DNA of 60,355 nucleotides, taken from contig NZQV01000025.1 of the NCBI GenBank assembly GCA_002696035.1, positions 1 to 60,355 on the forward strand, given 5' to 3'. Under the pieces are notes generated by a model. That model was not told the origin of the DNA, ran no database searches, and saw nothing but the letters and a program-made list of their open reading frames with translations. Both the position numbers and the translations under genes were made by a program. This stretch comes from Balneola sp. (lineage in GTDB: Bacteria; Bacteroidota; Rhodothermia; Balneolales; Balneolaceae). Below, one piece after another: positions 34,113 to 43,204 of this stretch. Within the stretch, counting starts at the first letter, position 1; the number at the start of each line of letters is the position of its first letter.

Positions 34113-34289
34113 TTAGCCGTTGTTTTTGATATCCTGAATTTCCAGGCGGATTTCCTGTGCTAATTTTTTCAATTCTTGAAGTCCTTTACGGGCACGAGTT
34201 CCGGCCGCTTTGTTACTTTTGTCGTAGAATTTTTCCATTTCTACTGAGGTTTCTTCTACGAGATTTTTTAGTTCTTCAACTCTGCTCAT
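34113..34289 (-). CDS. Histone H1-like protein (Hc1 type)
   Basis: A 58-residue lysine-rich helical protein: MSRVEELKNLVEETSVEMEK, FYDKSNKAAGTRARKGLQEL and KKLAQEIRLEIQDIKN. This matches the short histone H1-like proteins of Bacteroidota, thought to bind DNA or nucleoid. GGAG lies 8 bp before the ATG. It is monocistronic with its own terminator. The assignment rests on recalled family sequences (KFYDK, NKAAGTR, RKGLQEL), which fit very well. Confidence 0.88.
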   Translation of the reverse strand: MSRVEELKNLVEETSVEMEKFYDKSNKAAGTRARKGLQELKKLAQEIRLEIQDIKNNG

Positions 34290-34421
34290 TAATAGCTCCG
34301 TTAAAATTTATAGTTAATTTTGTTTCTGTTTTCAGAAATGAACACGAAGCTATTCAATCGGGGCTATTGAGTCAAATTAAAAAGTGCTTTTTAGTTAAAA
34401 AAAGTGAGTTTTTGATAGAAT

Positions 34422-35066
34422 CTACTCAATTATTGTACTTTTTTTCAGGTTTGGCCAGTTGGCGAGATCGGTGGCAGTTGTAATTCTGACCGATCTGCCA
34501 AAATTATGGAATTCTTCAGGTAGAGATTCTTCTTTAAAATCAGGTGGAAGTTCACCCCAGCTCAATGTTTTTTGTTCTTCCTGCACCAAGATCTCATCCT
34601 TTTCATTCATAGAGAAAAGCAGAATTTCTGCATCATCAAATGTTTTGGAAAGTGCTGATGAAAACTCCGGGAGGGGAATGTGTTCTTGGTCTCCATCATT
34701 CTCTACTAAATTTGAAAGTAAGAGATTGGGAATGTCGTGGAGATCTTTAAATTTCTTTTTATCAAAAACCAATTTCCCGGCTTTGATGCTAGCCAATTCC
34801 TTTTGGAAACCATGTACGCCGATGGTTGGAATGCCCTGATCGGCAAATAATCCAATAAGCCGTTTATTAAGGTCTTTGATAGCTCTTGCCCGCGCATCTT
34901 CTCGCATCATTCCCGTTTGTATGAGGCGATCGGTGTAGGGACTGTCTCCATGAACAACAATTCCTTTTCGGTCTCCGAGTTTTGCAAGAGATTTGGCGAA
35001 TGCAGTCAGGAATACAGAATTTTCGAGGTGATGATGATCAAGTACAGCGATGAAATTGGTGGGCAT
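34422..35066 (-). CDS. Amino-acid-kinase-fold-like protein, function unknown
   Basis: 214 residues. The middle reads like the N-terminal half of acetylglutamate kinase: GIVVHGDSPYTDRL (compare VHGGG), then ARAIKDLNKRLIGLFADQGI and PTIGVHG. The C-terminal ATP-binding part of that fold is not recognisable, and the gene is shorter than ArgB. It may be a diverged or partial amino acid kinase. It lies 12 bp downstream of the cytidine deaminase gene on the same strand. Confidence 0.5.
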   Translation of the reverse strand: MPTNFIAVLDHHHLENSVFLTAFAKSLAKLGDRKGIVVHGDSPYTDRLIQTGMMREDARARAIKDLNKRLIGLFADQGIPTIGVHGFQKELASIKAGKLVFDKKKFKDLHDIPNLLLSNLVENDGDQEHIPLPEFSSALSKTFDDAEILLFSMNEKDEILVQEEQKTLSWGELPPDFKEESLPEEFHNFGRSVRITTATDLANWPNLKKSTIIE

Positions 35067-35078
35067 AAAATGAATTTG

Positions 35079-35789
35079 TTATTTCTTATTGTTCAAAGCC
35101 GATGATTTAAAACTAAAAGGCAGCAGGTCTACTGTAATATGTTCTGAAAGCGTTCCATCAGCGTGGTGTAGTACAACATCGTGATAGGGAAGTAGCTCGA
35201 CTATAACCTGCCTGCAGGCTCCGCACGGACTACTGAATTCCCCTTTCCTTGTATGCACTTCCATTTTAGTGAAATCTGTATCTCCATGAGCAAAGGCTTT
35301 GGAAATAGCTACCCGTTCCGCGCAAATACCTTTGGTCCAGTCGCTCACTTCTACATTCACGCCTTCGAAATAACCTTGTTTAGTAAAAAGCAGAGCTGAA
35401 ACAGGAAAATTGGAGTTGATGGTTACAGCCTGATCTAACAATGATTTCAATTCCTTTAGGATTGAAAATGAGGAAGAGGGGCTCATTTGAAGATCTTGCC
35501 TGTCAACATAGGGTGGAGTATCAGTCTCGATGACTTCCATATGAAATTCAACCGTCCAGAAAGCAAGTTGCTCTAATTCCCGGTTTTGCACATAGATCTT
35601 TGCCGGTGTATCCTTTTCACTTAAGCAGATAGAACATGCGGCCTGAACTGCAGGAATGGTAAGCGGATAAGAAATATTCTCGATCCGAACTCCGGCATAG
35701 ATCTTACCCGAGGTGCCTTCAACAAGGCAAGCTTTTGGGTTGCCTGAGTAAGGAACATATGATCGGTCTAAAAGTGAGGTCCAACTCAT
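35079..35789 (-). CDS. cdd: Cytidine deaminase, two-domain, with a degenerate N-terminal domain
   Basis: Deaminates (deoxy)cytidine to uridine in pyrimidine salvage. The C-terminal domain (about 110-236) has the zinc site: C156 and E158 in GICAERVA, then C189 and C192 in SPCGACRQV. The N-terminal domain (1-90) has the same fold signature (YVPYSGNPKACLVEGTSGKI, then GVRIENISYPLT), but the CAE position reads PAVQAA and no PCxxC follows, so it should be inactive. In E. coli Cdd the catalytic half comes first. The gene starts 2 bp after the GH3 gene stop. Confidence 0.88.
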   Translation of the reverse strand: MSWTSLLDRSYVPYSGNPKACLVEGTSGKIYAGVRIENISYPLTIPAVQAACSICLSEKDTPAKIYVQNRELEQLAFWTVEFHMEVIETDTPPYVDRQDLQMSPSSSFSILKELKSLLDQAVTINSNFPVSALLFTKQGYFEGVNVEVSDWTKGICAERVAISKAFAHGDTDFTKMEVHTRKGEFSSPCGACRQVIVELLPYHDVVLHHADGTLSEHITVDLLPFSFKSSALNNKK

Positions 35790-35791
35790 AA

Positions 35792-38692
35792 TTAATTCGT
35801 TATTGCTGAAAAAGCCGCATCAGCAACTTTAGCTCTAATCTGACTAATGGTTTTTCCATAAGAGCGATGCGGATAAGTTCGATTTGTTAATAAGATGATA
35901 GCCATATTCTTTTCCCGGTCTATCCATAAGCTGGTGCCCGTGAAGCCAAGGTGGCCAAAGGTGTCGTTACTTGCAAGCTGGCCTGCAGTGGTAAATCCGG
36001 TAGGTGATTTGCGGTCAAAACCAAGTCCGCGGGTATTATGTTCAGATTGATCGGTGGTGAACTGTCGTATGGTTTCCTTCTCTAAATAACGTTTACCGGC
36101 GTATACGCCATCATTCAACAGCATGGTGCTGTACTTGGCCATGTCAATTGTGTTGGAAAATAATCCTGCATGGCCTGCCACGCCGCCTAAGAAATAAGCT
36201 CGTTCATCGTGAACCAGGCCCTTAACAAGTCCACGCCCATATACAGTATCGATCTCGGTTGGTGAGATACGATTGACGAGCCATCGACTGTTTGAAGCCG
36301 GATTGAAAAAGGTGCTGTACATATTCAGCGGGAAATAAAATTCACTGCGCGTATATCGATCCATTCTGGAGCCGGAAACTTCATGTATGATCTCTGCAAG
36401 CAAGATCATACCCAGATCACTGTACACATACTTGGATCCCGGCTCGTAAGTCAGTGGTTCGTTTTTGATCGCATTTAAGATCTCATCACGAGTTTTCATA
36501 GAATCCACATACACGCGGAAGGGAGGAAGGCCGGTTTGATGTAATAATATATCCCGGATCGTAATATCACGCCGTTGTGGTTCATCAAATTCCGGGATGT
36601 ATTTTGCAATAGTATCATCCAGGCTAAGTTTTCCTTCATCCACCAGCTTCATAGTTGCCGTGGTTGTAGCCATTACCTTGGTGATGGAAGCTACATCGTA
36701 TACATCGGTATCTCTCACTTTTTCAAGTTTAGAATAATCCTGATAGCCATACGCTCTATTGTAGGCCAACACGCCATCCTTCACAATTCCCACAACCGCT
36801 CCGGGGAATACCGAATCATCAATAGCCTGATGAACGATGTTATCAAGCTCAAATAGTTTGTTATGGTCTAATCCAACTTCCTCAGGCGTGCCAAAACGCA
36901 GTGCGGTGTGTTTCTGATCTATGCCCTCACCAAGCTCATAAAGTCCCGGTATTTCGATGGGGATCCTCGCTTTTACTTCTGAAGCTCCAAAGATGGCCGG
37001 CACCACACCATTTATTTGTCCCGATGAGTTGTACCAACCCAGCATATGCACCTCCGCGTCTTTTAGATCAGATAGTACATACGGATTCCCAAAAGAGACC
37101 AACAGGGAGGGTTTTTTAGTTAGAATGACTTTTCTCAGGAAGGATAACTGATCGCCAGATAGATGGATAGACTGTCCAAACCGCAAGTAAATAAAAGAGC
37201 TGATGATCACAAGATCAACTTCCCGCGCTTTCTTCATCATTTCCCGCTTGTCCACTTCACTGGTGCGTTTGTCATAAATATGGAAAGAGACATCCGGATG
37301 ATAATCCCGCAGCTGACGAACAAAAGATGAACCGGTATTACCGTCTCTGTCATCTGCAACCGAAATCACCATGATGCTTGGATATTCCGAAGGCCGCAAG
37401 GGTAAAATATTCTTCTCATTCTTAAGAATGGTGACAGACTCCCGGGCAATTTCATCAGCTACGGCTTTGTGAAAGTCGGTATTCACGATGGTATCAAGGC
37501 GTTCAAGGTCAACTTGATTTTCGTTTTCAAAAAGACCGTGTTGCTGCTTCCACGTTATTAGTTTTGCAAACGAACGATCGATGCGTTCTTCGGTTATTTC
37601 ACCTTGTTCAACCGACTTGATAACTTCATCAATGGCCGTGTGTACATCCGGACTGATGAGCATGATATCGGCACCGGCATTAAGAGCGCGGACCACCGCA
37701 CGTCCCGGCGAATATTTGGAAGCAATGCCCTGCATTTCAAGCCCATCGGTTACAACCATACCATTAAAGTTGAGGGAATCGATGAGCATATCCTTTAGGA
37801 TAGTAGAGTCTAAAGTTGCGGGCAGGAACTCACTAGTGTTAATTCCGGGAAAGGCGATATGAGCAGTCATAATGCTTGAAATTCCGCCATCAATAGCTGC
37901 ACGAAAGGGGATGAGTTCGAGGGAGTCGAGTCTGGAAAAATCGTAATTTACAACGGGAAGATCGCTGTGAGAATCAACATCGGTATCGCCGTGGCCGGGA
38001 AAATGTTTTGCCGTTGCCACAAGTCCTTCACTTTGCACCCCCTGCATAAAAGCTGTTCCATAGTCAGCCACCATTTCAGGATCTCCGGAAAAGGAACGTA
38101 CATTAATAACCGGATTCTCAGGATTATTATTCACATCCAGCACCGGGGCATAAATTTGGTGAACGCCCAATGCTTTGGCTTCAATAGCAGTGACCTTGCC
38201 CATCATAAAGGCGTTTCGCTTGTCACCGGTGGCCGCAACTCCCATGGCCGGGGTGAACCGGGTGGTACCGGAGATCCGCATGGCCGCTCCAAATTCCATA
38301 TCCTGTGATATCCAAAGTGGAAATTTGGACATGCGCTGTAGCTTGTTGGTCATTATAGCCTGTCCATAAATATCACCCCGCATAAAAATGATACCGCCTA
38401 CGTGATAGTCGGTGATCATCTTCTCCAGTTCTTTAAATGTACGGGAATCACGATTGGTGAACTGACCCTGTGCAGGTACAAAAAAGAGTTGGCCGATCTT
38501 TTCTTCCAGCGGTGTATTCTGGATCAGCGAATCGAGGTAGGCCTCAGAAGCTTTATCGAGAGCTGTTTTTGGGGGATTCTTCAATGTTTGGCCGAACAAA
38601 AACTCAGACAGTTTTTGAGCCTGAATGTTCGTTGACCCCAACAAAAATAGAACGATCAGAAAAGATATAGTTGCGCAGAAACGTCTGTTCAT
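35792..38692 (-). CDS. Exported GH3 N-acetylhexosaminidase fused to a beta-lactamase-fold serine hydrolase
   Basis: A signal peptide (FLIVLFLLGSTNIQA then Q) opens the protein. The GH3 NagZ-like catalytic domain (about 45-400) carries VATAKHFPGHGDTDVDSHSD with the catalytic His/Asp loop. A GH3 C-terminal alpha/beta domain (about 410-570) follows. The C-terminal class C beta-lactamase/PBP4-like domain (about 590-960) has SITK as SxxK and YSD as the YxN-like motif. Such fusions act on muropeptides or amino sugars in the periplasm. First gene of the leftward trio with cdd and the kinase-like gene. Confidence 0.92.
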   Translation of the reverse strand: MNRRFCATISFLIVLFLLGSTNIQAQKLSEFLFGQTLKNPPKTALDKASEAYLDSLIQNTPLEEKIGQLFFVPAQGQFTNRDSRTFKELEKMITDYHVGGIIFMRGDIYGQAIMTNKLQRMSKFPLWISQDMEFGAAMRISGTTRFTPAMGVAATGDKRNAFMMGKVTAIEAKALGVHQIYAPVLDVNNNPENPVINVRSFSGDPEMVADYGTAFMQGVQSEGLVATAKHFPGHGDTDVDSHSDLPVVNYDFSRLDSLELIPFRAAIDGGISSIMTAHIAFPGINTSEFLPATLDSTILKDMLIDSLNFNGMVVTDGLEMQGIASKYSPGRAVVRALNAGADIMLISPDVHTAIDEVIKSVEQGEITEERIDRSFAKLITWKQQHGLFENENQVDLERLDTIVNTDFHKAVADEIARESVTILKNEKNILPLRPSEYPSIMVISVADDRDGNTGSSFVRQLRDYHPDVSFHIYDKRTSEVDKREMMKKAREVDLVIISSFIYLRFGQSIHLSGDQLSFLRKVILTKKPSLLVSFGNPYVLSDLKDAEVHMLGWYNSSGQINGVVPAIFGASEVKARIPIEIPGLYELGEGIDQKHTALRFGTPEEVGLDHNKLFELDNIVHQAIDDSVFPGAVVGIVKDGVLAYNRAYGYQDYSKLEKVRDTDVYDVASITKVMATTTATMKLVDEGKLSLDDTIAKYIPEFDEPQRRDITIRDILLHQTGLPPFRVYVDSMKTRDEILNAIKNEPLTYEPGSKYVYSDLGMILLAEIIHEVSGSRMDRYTRSEFYFPLNMYSTFFNPASNSRWLVNRISPTEIDTVYGRGLVKGLVHDERAYFLGGVAGHAGLFSNTIDMAKYSTMLLNDGVYAGKRYLEKETIRQFTTDQSEHNTRGLGFDRKSPTGFTTAGQLASNDTFGHLGFTGTSLWIDREKNMAIILLTNRTYPHRSYGKTISQIRAKVADAAFSAITN

Positions 38693-38915
38693 AGAATTAA
38701 TTCTCGTAGATGATATATCAAAATACTAAAAGTACATGTTGTAAACCGACATCACCAATGCTTTATTACATTCTTACAAAAAAGTACAGCCAATAATTTC
38801 AATAGGTTCTTGGGGATATTGGAGATCTCAGAATTTAGATGAATAGACTTCAAAAGAAAGTCTGTAATTTCATAATTTTGCTTTACTACGAGGATTAATA
38901 TGCTCATTATTAAGT

Positions 38916-40922
38916 ATGATAAGTGACGAGAAAAAAGAGGAAGTGAGAGCCGCTGCTGATATTGTGGAAGTGGTGCAGGATTATGTGAAGCTGAAACGGT
39001 CGGGCAGTGGATTTGTAGGACTATGCCCTTATCATGATGAAAAGACCCCTTCTTTTAATGTGACGCCGCGCTTGCAGATCTTTAAATGTTTTGGCTGCGG
39101 AGAATCTGGTGATGTGTTCAAGTTTGTGATGGATCAGGAGGGGGTTGGATTCACGGAAGCCATTCGACAGTTGGGTGAGCGCTACGGCGTGTATATTCCT
39201 GAAGAAGATAACGAGGAGCCCAGCGAAAGCACTCAGCTTCGGGAAGGAATTTTGCATGCCCTCAAATTTGCTGGTGTATTTTACTACCGGAATCTTGTTG
39301 AAAACCCGGAAGCTGAAAAAGCCCGAAAATATTTGCAGGAGCGGGGGTATGATCGCTCAGTGTATAAGAAATTTGGCTTGGGTTACGCACCCTCAGGCGG
39401 AGAGGAATTGTGGAAGGCAGCCAAGAATGCCGGCATTGATGAACAATATTTGGTTGAGGGCGATCTCATCAAGCCAAGCAACCGTGGCAGCGGATATTAC
39501 GATACGTTTCGGGGCCGGTTGATGTTCCCCATTTTCAATCCCACGGGCAAGGTGATCGCTTTTGCAGGACGGGTGCTGGGGCAGGAGAAAACGGCCAAAT
39601 ACATTAATTCATCCCAAACCAAAGTATATAATAAAAGTGAAGTAGTGTATGGGGTGAACTTTGCGCGGAATGAGATCCGTAAGAATAAGGAAGTTATTTT
39701 GGTGGAAGGCTACACCGATGTGATCACGCTGATGGAGCATCAGATCGGGAATGTGGTAGCCAGCAGTGGAACCTCGCTTACACCGGGACAAATGAAGATC
39801 CTTCATCGCTATGGCGAACGTATTGTGATGATCTACGACTCCGATGATGCCGGACAAACGGCGATGAAACGAGGGATCAATATAGCGCTGGCCGAGGGCA
39901 TGGAAGTTCAGCTGCTGGAGCTGCCCGAAAATCAGGATCCGGATTCTTTTGTGAAACAGTTTGGGACGGAATCTTTTGAGGAATTGAAAAAGGAAGAAGC
40001 CCTCGATTTTGTCGATTTCCTGTTACATAAAGCCGGGGAGGAAGGTCGACTTGATAAACCAACCGAAACTCCTAAAGTGATCACTGAGATCCTGGAATCC
40101 ATTTCTAATATCCCGGATTCTATTCAGCGACAGGTATATGTGCAGTATCTGCATCAGAAAATGCAGAAATTCCAGAAGGTGAAGGAGACAGACCTTTTTG
40201 AGCAACTTGAACGGGTGATGAACGACAAACGCTGGGAGCAAAAGCGGGCCAAGAAGCGGGAAGAAGTCAGGCAGCGCGTTCAACAGAAACCCGATGAAAA
40301 TACCTCCCAAAGCAGCAGCGATGATGAACCTCCTCATCCGGGCATGCGAACGGTGAAGGCGCAGTCTTCCAAAAAGAAACCTCATTTCGAGAAAGAGCTG
40401 ATCAGGCTGATGATAACCTATGGACGAAGCATGGTTGAGTACATCTGCTCATTCACCAACGCAAAGCTTTTTGAGGATGATGAACTGAAGATGTTTTACG
40501 AGGATATCATAGAACGCTATAAGAAAGAGCAGGAATTTTCAGTAAAAACCTATTCCGGTCAACCCGATCCATTTCCCAGATTGGTCGGTGATGTGACCCT
40601 GCAACAGTATGCACCAAGCGAGCGGTTTTCGAAAGAGCACGGGCTGAAGTATGACGAAAATCCCTACAGGACCGCTAAAAGCTCTATTCGTTCCACACAG
40701 ATCAATTTTTATAAGAGGAAGTTGCATGAAATTGCGGACCGGATCGCTAATGCCGACGAAAAAGAGCGGCTTAAGCTGATAGAGCGGCAAAAGGATATGA
40801 AATCAAAATTGACCCGGCGGGAGACCTCTGATCCCGATGACCTCTATCCCAACCCAGAAAAAGGCGTTAGTAAGGAAGTAGATCGTAAAGTCTTTACCTA
40901 TAAAATGAAGGGAGAGGAGTGA
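38916..40922 (+). CDS. dnaG: DNA primase
   Basis: Synthesises RNA primers at the replication fork. The N-terminal zinc ribbon has C37, H40, C58 and C61 (GLCPYHDEKTPSF and KCFGCGESGDVF). The TOPRIM core shows VILVEGYTDVITL and MIYDSDDAGQTA. The C-terminal helicase-binding region (about 470-668) is poorly conserved, as usual. 668 residues is full length. It is divergent from the GH3 gene across a 223-bp gap with no clear consensus promoter, although TAATTTTG at 38873-38880 fits the -7 form. Confidence 0.95.
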   Translation: MISDEKKEEVRAAADIVEVVQDYVKLKRSGSGFVGLCPYHDEKTPSFNVTPRLQIFKCFGCGESGDVFKFVMDQEGVGFTEAIRQLGERYGVYIPEEDNEEPSESTQLREGILHALKFAGVFYYRNLVENPEAEKARKYLQERGYDRSVYKKFGLGYAPSGGEELWKAAKNAGIDEQYLVEGDLIKPSNRGSGYYDTFRGRLMFPIFNPTGKVIAFAGRVLGQEKTAKYINSSQTKVYNKSEVVYGVNFARNEIRKNKEVILVEGYTDVITLMEHQIGNVVASSGTSLTPGQMKILHRYGERIVMIYDSDDAGQTAMKRGINIALAEGMEVQLLELPENQDPDSFVKQFGTESFEELKKEEALDFVDFLLHKAGEEGRLDKPTETPKVITEILESISNIPDSIQRQVYVQYLHQKMQKFQKVKETDLFEQLERVMNDKRWEQKRAKKREEVRQRVQQKPDENTSQSSSDDEPPHPGMRTVKAQSSKKKPHFEKELIRLMITYGRSMVEYICSFTNAKLFEDDELKMFYEDIIERYKKEQEFSVKTYSGQPDPFPRLVGDVTLQQYAPSERFSKEHGLKYDENPYRTAKSSIRSTQINFYKRKLHEIADRIANADEKERLKLIERQKDMKSKLTRRETSDPDDLYPNPEKGVSKEVDRKVFTYKMKGEE

Positions 40923-40923
40923 A

Positions 40924-41104
40924 GTGATATGGTGATTGGGTGATATAGTGATAAAGTATTTTTGCTAGGGAGTAAGATCGGGGTTTTATAAACTTAACAG
41001 CTGAATTTACGCTTAGAATGTAAGACTCGGCAATACCACCCCATCACCCCATCACCCAATCACCATATCACTATATCACTATATCACTATATCACTATAT
41101 CACA
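40924..41104. repeat. Long inverted repeat with 8-bp tandem units between convergent genes
   Basis: A perfect 21-bp inverted repeat (40924-40944 with 41051-41071) brackets about 106 bp. The right side continues into five copies of an 8-bp unit TATATCAC (41065-41104, first copy CATATCAC) and is preceded by ATCACCCC units. The left side holds GTGATATAGTGAT. The repeat begins 2 bp after the dnaG stop and ends 5 bp before the convergent VOC gene, so it fills the gap. Bidirectional terminator or cruciform-forming element. Confidence 0.8.
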
Positions 41105-41108
41105 AAAT

Positions 41109-41513
41109 TCACTCTTCACAATTTAGCATCCAGCGGACGCCGTATTTGTCGGTAAGCATGCCGTAGCGTGCGCCCCAGAATGTATTTTCGAGTGGCATAG
41201 TGATCTCACCTTCTTCAGCGAGTGCTTCAAATATGCGATCCTGCTCTTTCTCTGATTCCAGATTGATGCTCAGTTGCACGTTATTCCCCCGGGTGATCTC
41301 TTTATGTGGAGCACCGTCTGAAAACATAATGGTAATTCCTTCAGCCTTTAATTCTCCGTGCATGATCTTTCGTTTATGATCATCTTCCACAGGCATTTCG
41401 GTATCGCCAAAACGTTGAAGAGCGGTGATCTCACCATTCAGGCATTCTTTGTAGAAGTCCATGGCTTCCTCACAGTTTCCGGGAAAGAACAGGTAGGGCG
41501 TAATTGTTTTCAT
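41109..41513 (-). CDS. VOC-superfamily protein (PhnB-like)
   Basis: 134 residues of the PhnB/3-demethylubiquinone methyltransferase-like glyoxalase fold: ITPYLFFPGNCEEAMDFYKE, MHGELKAEGITIMFSD and FWGARYGMLTDKYGVRWML. The metal ligands of true glyoxalases are not conserved in this subgroup; activity is unknown. Start lies 10 bp after the DUF4159 gene stop, so probably co-transcribed. Confidence 0.85.
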   Translation of the reverse strand: MKTITPYLFFPGNCEEAMDFYKECLNGEITALQRFGDTEMPVEDDHKRKIMHGELKAEGITIMFSDGAPHKEITRGNNVQLSINLESEKEQDRIFEALAEEGEITMPLENTFWGARYGMLTDKYGVRWMLNCEE

Positions 41514-41523
41514 AATGTGTAGT

Positions 41524-42207
41524 TTAATTGTTGGTTAAGGCATAAACCAAGATGTTCGAGCCCATTTGCAGTGCTTGCCGGCGGAGTGATTGGGGGACAT
41601 TGTGAATTTCTTCTTCTGCCCAGCCATCGCCCAAATTAGATTCGATGCTGTAGAAAACGACCAGCCGACCTTCATGAAAAATTCCCAGCCCGCGTGGAGC
41701 TTCTCCATCGTGTTCGTGGATCTTGGGAAGTCCGTTTTCGAAAGTAAAAGCCTGATCATAGATAGGATGATTAAAAGGAATTTCAACAAAATCCTCATCG
41801 GGGAAGATATCCTTCATTACGGGACGCAGATATTGATCCAGTCCGTAATCATCATCAATATACAGAAATCCGCCGTTTTCCAGATACTCACGCACATTAC
41901 GTGCTTCGGAGGAGTTCAGGGTAATGTTGCCGTGTCCGGTTAAAAAAACAAAGGGATAGGAATGCAATTCCGCACTACCGAGAGAAACATCAGAGTAAGA
42001 ATTTGAGATCCGAATGGGGACGTTGGTTTTGGTAAAAGTGATCAGATTAGAGAGGGCAGAGGGATCATTATACCAATCTCCACCACCGCGATATTTGGCG
42101 CGGGCAATTTCAAATTCCCCGGAGGATTGGGCATATATATTGTGGCTTTCTGAAAATGAAAAACAGCTTATCAACAAAAATATAAACGCTTTCAGTGATG
42201 AACTCAT
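41524..42207 (-). CDS. Exported DUF4159 protein
   Basis: 227 residues. A signal peptide (LKAFIFLLISCFSFSESHNI) precedes a DUF4159 domain: FEIARAKYRGGGDWYNDPSA, FVFLTGHGNITLNSSE, VREYLENGGFLYIDDDYGLD and FNHPIYDQAF. The family is a class I amidotransferase-like fold usually placed near MoxR/DUF58/VWA envelope gene clusters in Bacteroidota; none are visible here. Role unknown. Confidence 0.87.
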   Translation of the reverse strand: MSSSLKAFIFLLISCFSFSESHNIYAQSSGEFEIARAKYRGGGDWYNDPSALSNLITFTKTNVPIRISNSYSDVSLGSAELHSYPFVFLTGHGNITLNSSEARNVREYLENGGFLYIDDDYGLDQYLRPVMKDIFPDEDFVEIPFNHPIYDQAFTFENGLPKIHEHDGEAPRGLGIFHEGRLVVFYSIESNLGDGWAEEEIHNVPQSLRRQALQMGSNILVYALTNN

Positions 42208-42280
42208 GGTGGGTATCTGATGACTGAAAATTATCTGATGAATGTAATAAACTTTGCGGGATAACCTTAATAAAGTAGTC

Positions 42281-43201
42281 TTATTGTTTGTTAAAGCTCG
42301 GTTGACTCACAAAAGTGGTGACGGTATCGGTAGCCAGCGAGCCGAACACGCCCAAGCCACCTTCCACATGATAAATCACGTTCTGTATCTCTCCCGGTGA
42401 AAGCGTGGAGCCTCCTAATTGCACTTGTTGGGAGCGTACAAAATCGTACACATTATCGTCGATGGCGTTGGCTACAATATTATTCACTCCATAAAAGGCA
42501 ATTCCGATCCACGGATAACTCAAAGTGATGGTGCCATCCTGATTATCCTGGAAATTAGCTTCATTAATAATTCCGGAACTGTTGTTGGAGAGCAGAATGA
42601 GGTCTTCCTCCGGCTGTTCGCTATCACTGAAAAGGTCGGCATAAAGCGGAGTCAAGCTTTCGGCTGATGGCTCCTGAGTTATGACGTTGAAAACGTAGAT
42701 ATTTTGTCTGCCGGGATAGAAACTCTTGGTTAAAGTGAGTTCCAGTTGTTCTTCCGATTGATAGGTTACCGTTTCTGGGGTGCCCGGCATTATTCTGAAT
42801 GTGTCGGGAATGGTGGTATGTGCGGTAATGACCTGATCGGAGTCATCAAAGGAAATATGCAGCTGATATGTTCGTGTGGGTTTTATCCGATGATTCTGAT
42901 CAGCCCAGTAAATTCCCGGCGCCAAATTGGAATATGTAAACTGTTCTACAACACTGCTGTTGGCACCCGTTTCCAGAAGTCTAACTTCAACATTGGCGTT
43001 GTTGACGGCAAATTCTTCAAATTCATACAGCTCATTGGCCGGGGCTGTAGTAGATAGCCGAACATTAGGGAGCGGGTTATTTGCCATCATATAACTCTCA
43101 ACCACATAATACTCCTCATAATCATCCTGAGGATATAATTCGCAGGATACCAAAAGGGAACTCAGTAAGATCGGTATCAGTAAAAGAAAGTTCTTATTCA
43201 T
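42281..43201 (-). CDS. DUF4249 lipoprotein, partner of the TonB receptor
   Basis: 306 residues with a lipoprotein signal (FLLLIPILLSSLLVSC, cysteine about 20) and the DUF4249 start (YVVESYMMANNPLPNVRLST), followed by a beta-sandwich-like body with the usual ITAHTTIPDTF segment. DUF4249 lipoproteins are nearly always encoded beside a TonB-dependent receptor. Here the receptor ends 3 bp upstream, so the two form an outer-membrane uptake pair. Substrate unknown. Confidence 0.9.
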   Translation of the reverse strand: MNKNFLLLIPILLSSLLVSCELYPQDDYEEYYVVESYMMANNPLPNVRLSTTAPANELYEFEEFAVNNANVEVRLLETGANSSVVEQFTYSNLAPGIYWADQNHRIKPTRTYQLHISFDDSDQVITAHTTIPDTFRIMPGTPETVTYQSEEQLELTLTKSFYPGRQNIYVFNVITQEPSAESLTPLYADLFSDSEQPEEDLILLSNNSSGIINEANFQDNQDGTITLSYPWIGIAFYGVNNIVANAIDDNVYDFVRSQQVQLGGSTLSPGEIQNVIYHVEGGLGVFGSLATDTVTTFVSQPSFNKQ

Positions 43202-43204
43202 AGT

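Noticed and set aside
34422-35066. Annotating this as acetylglutamate kinase
   Set aside because: Only the N-terminal sub-domain resembles ArgB; the ATP-binding half is not recognisable and no arginine genes are nearby.
41065-41104. Interpreting the TATATCAC array as a replication origin iteron set
   Set aside because: It lies between a dnaG stop and a convergent gene stop, is part of a foldback with the other arm, and has no DnaA boxes or AT-rich melting region beside it.
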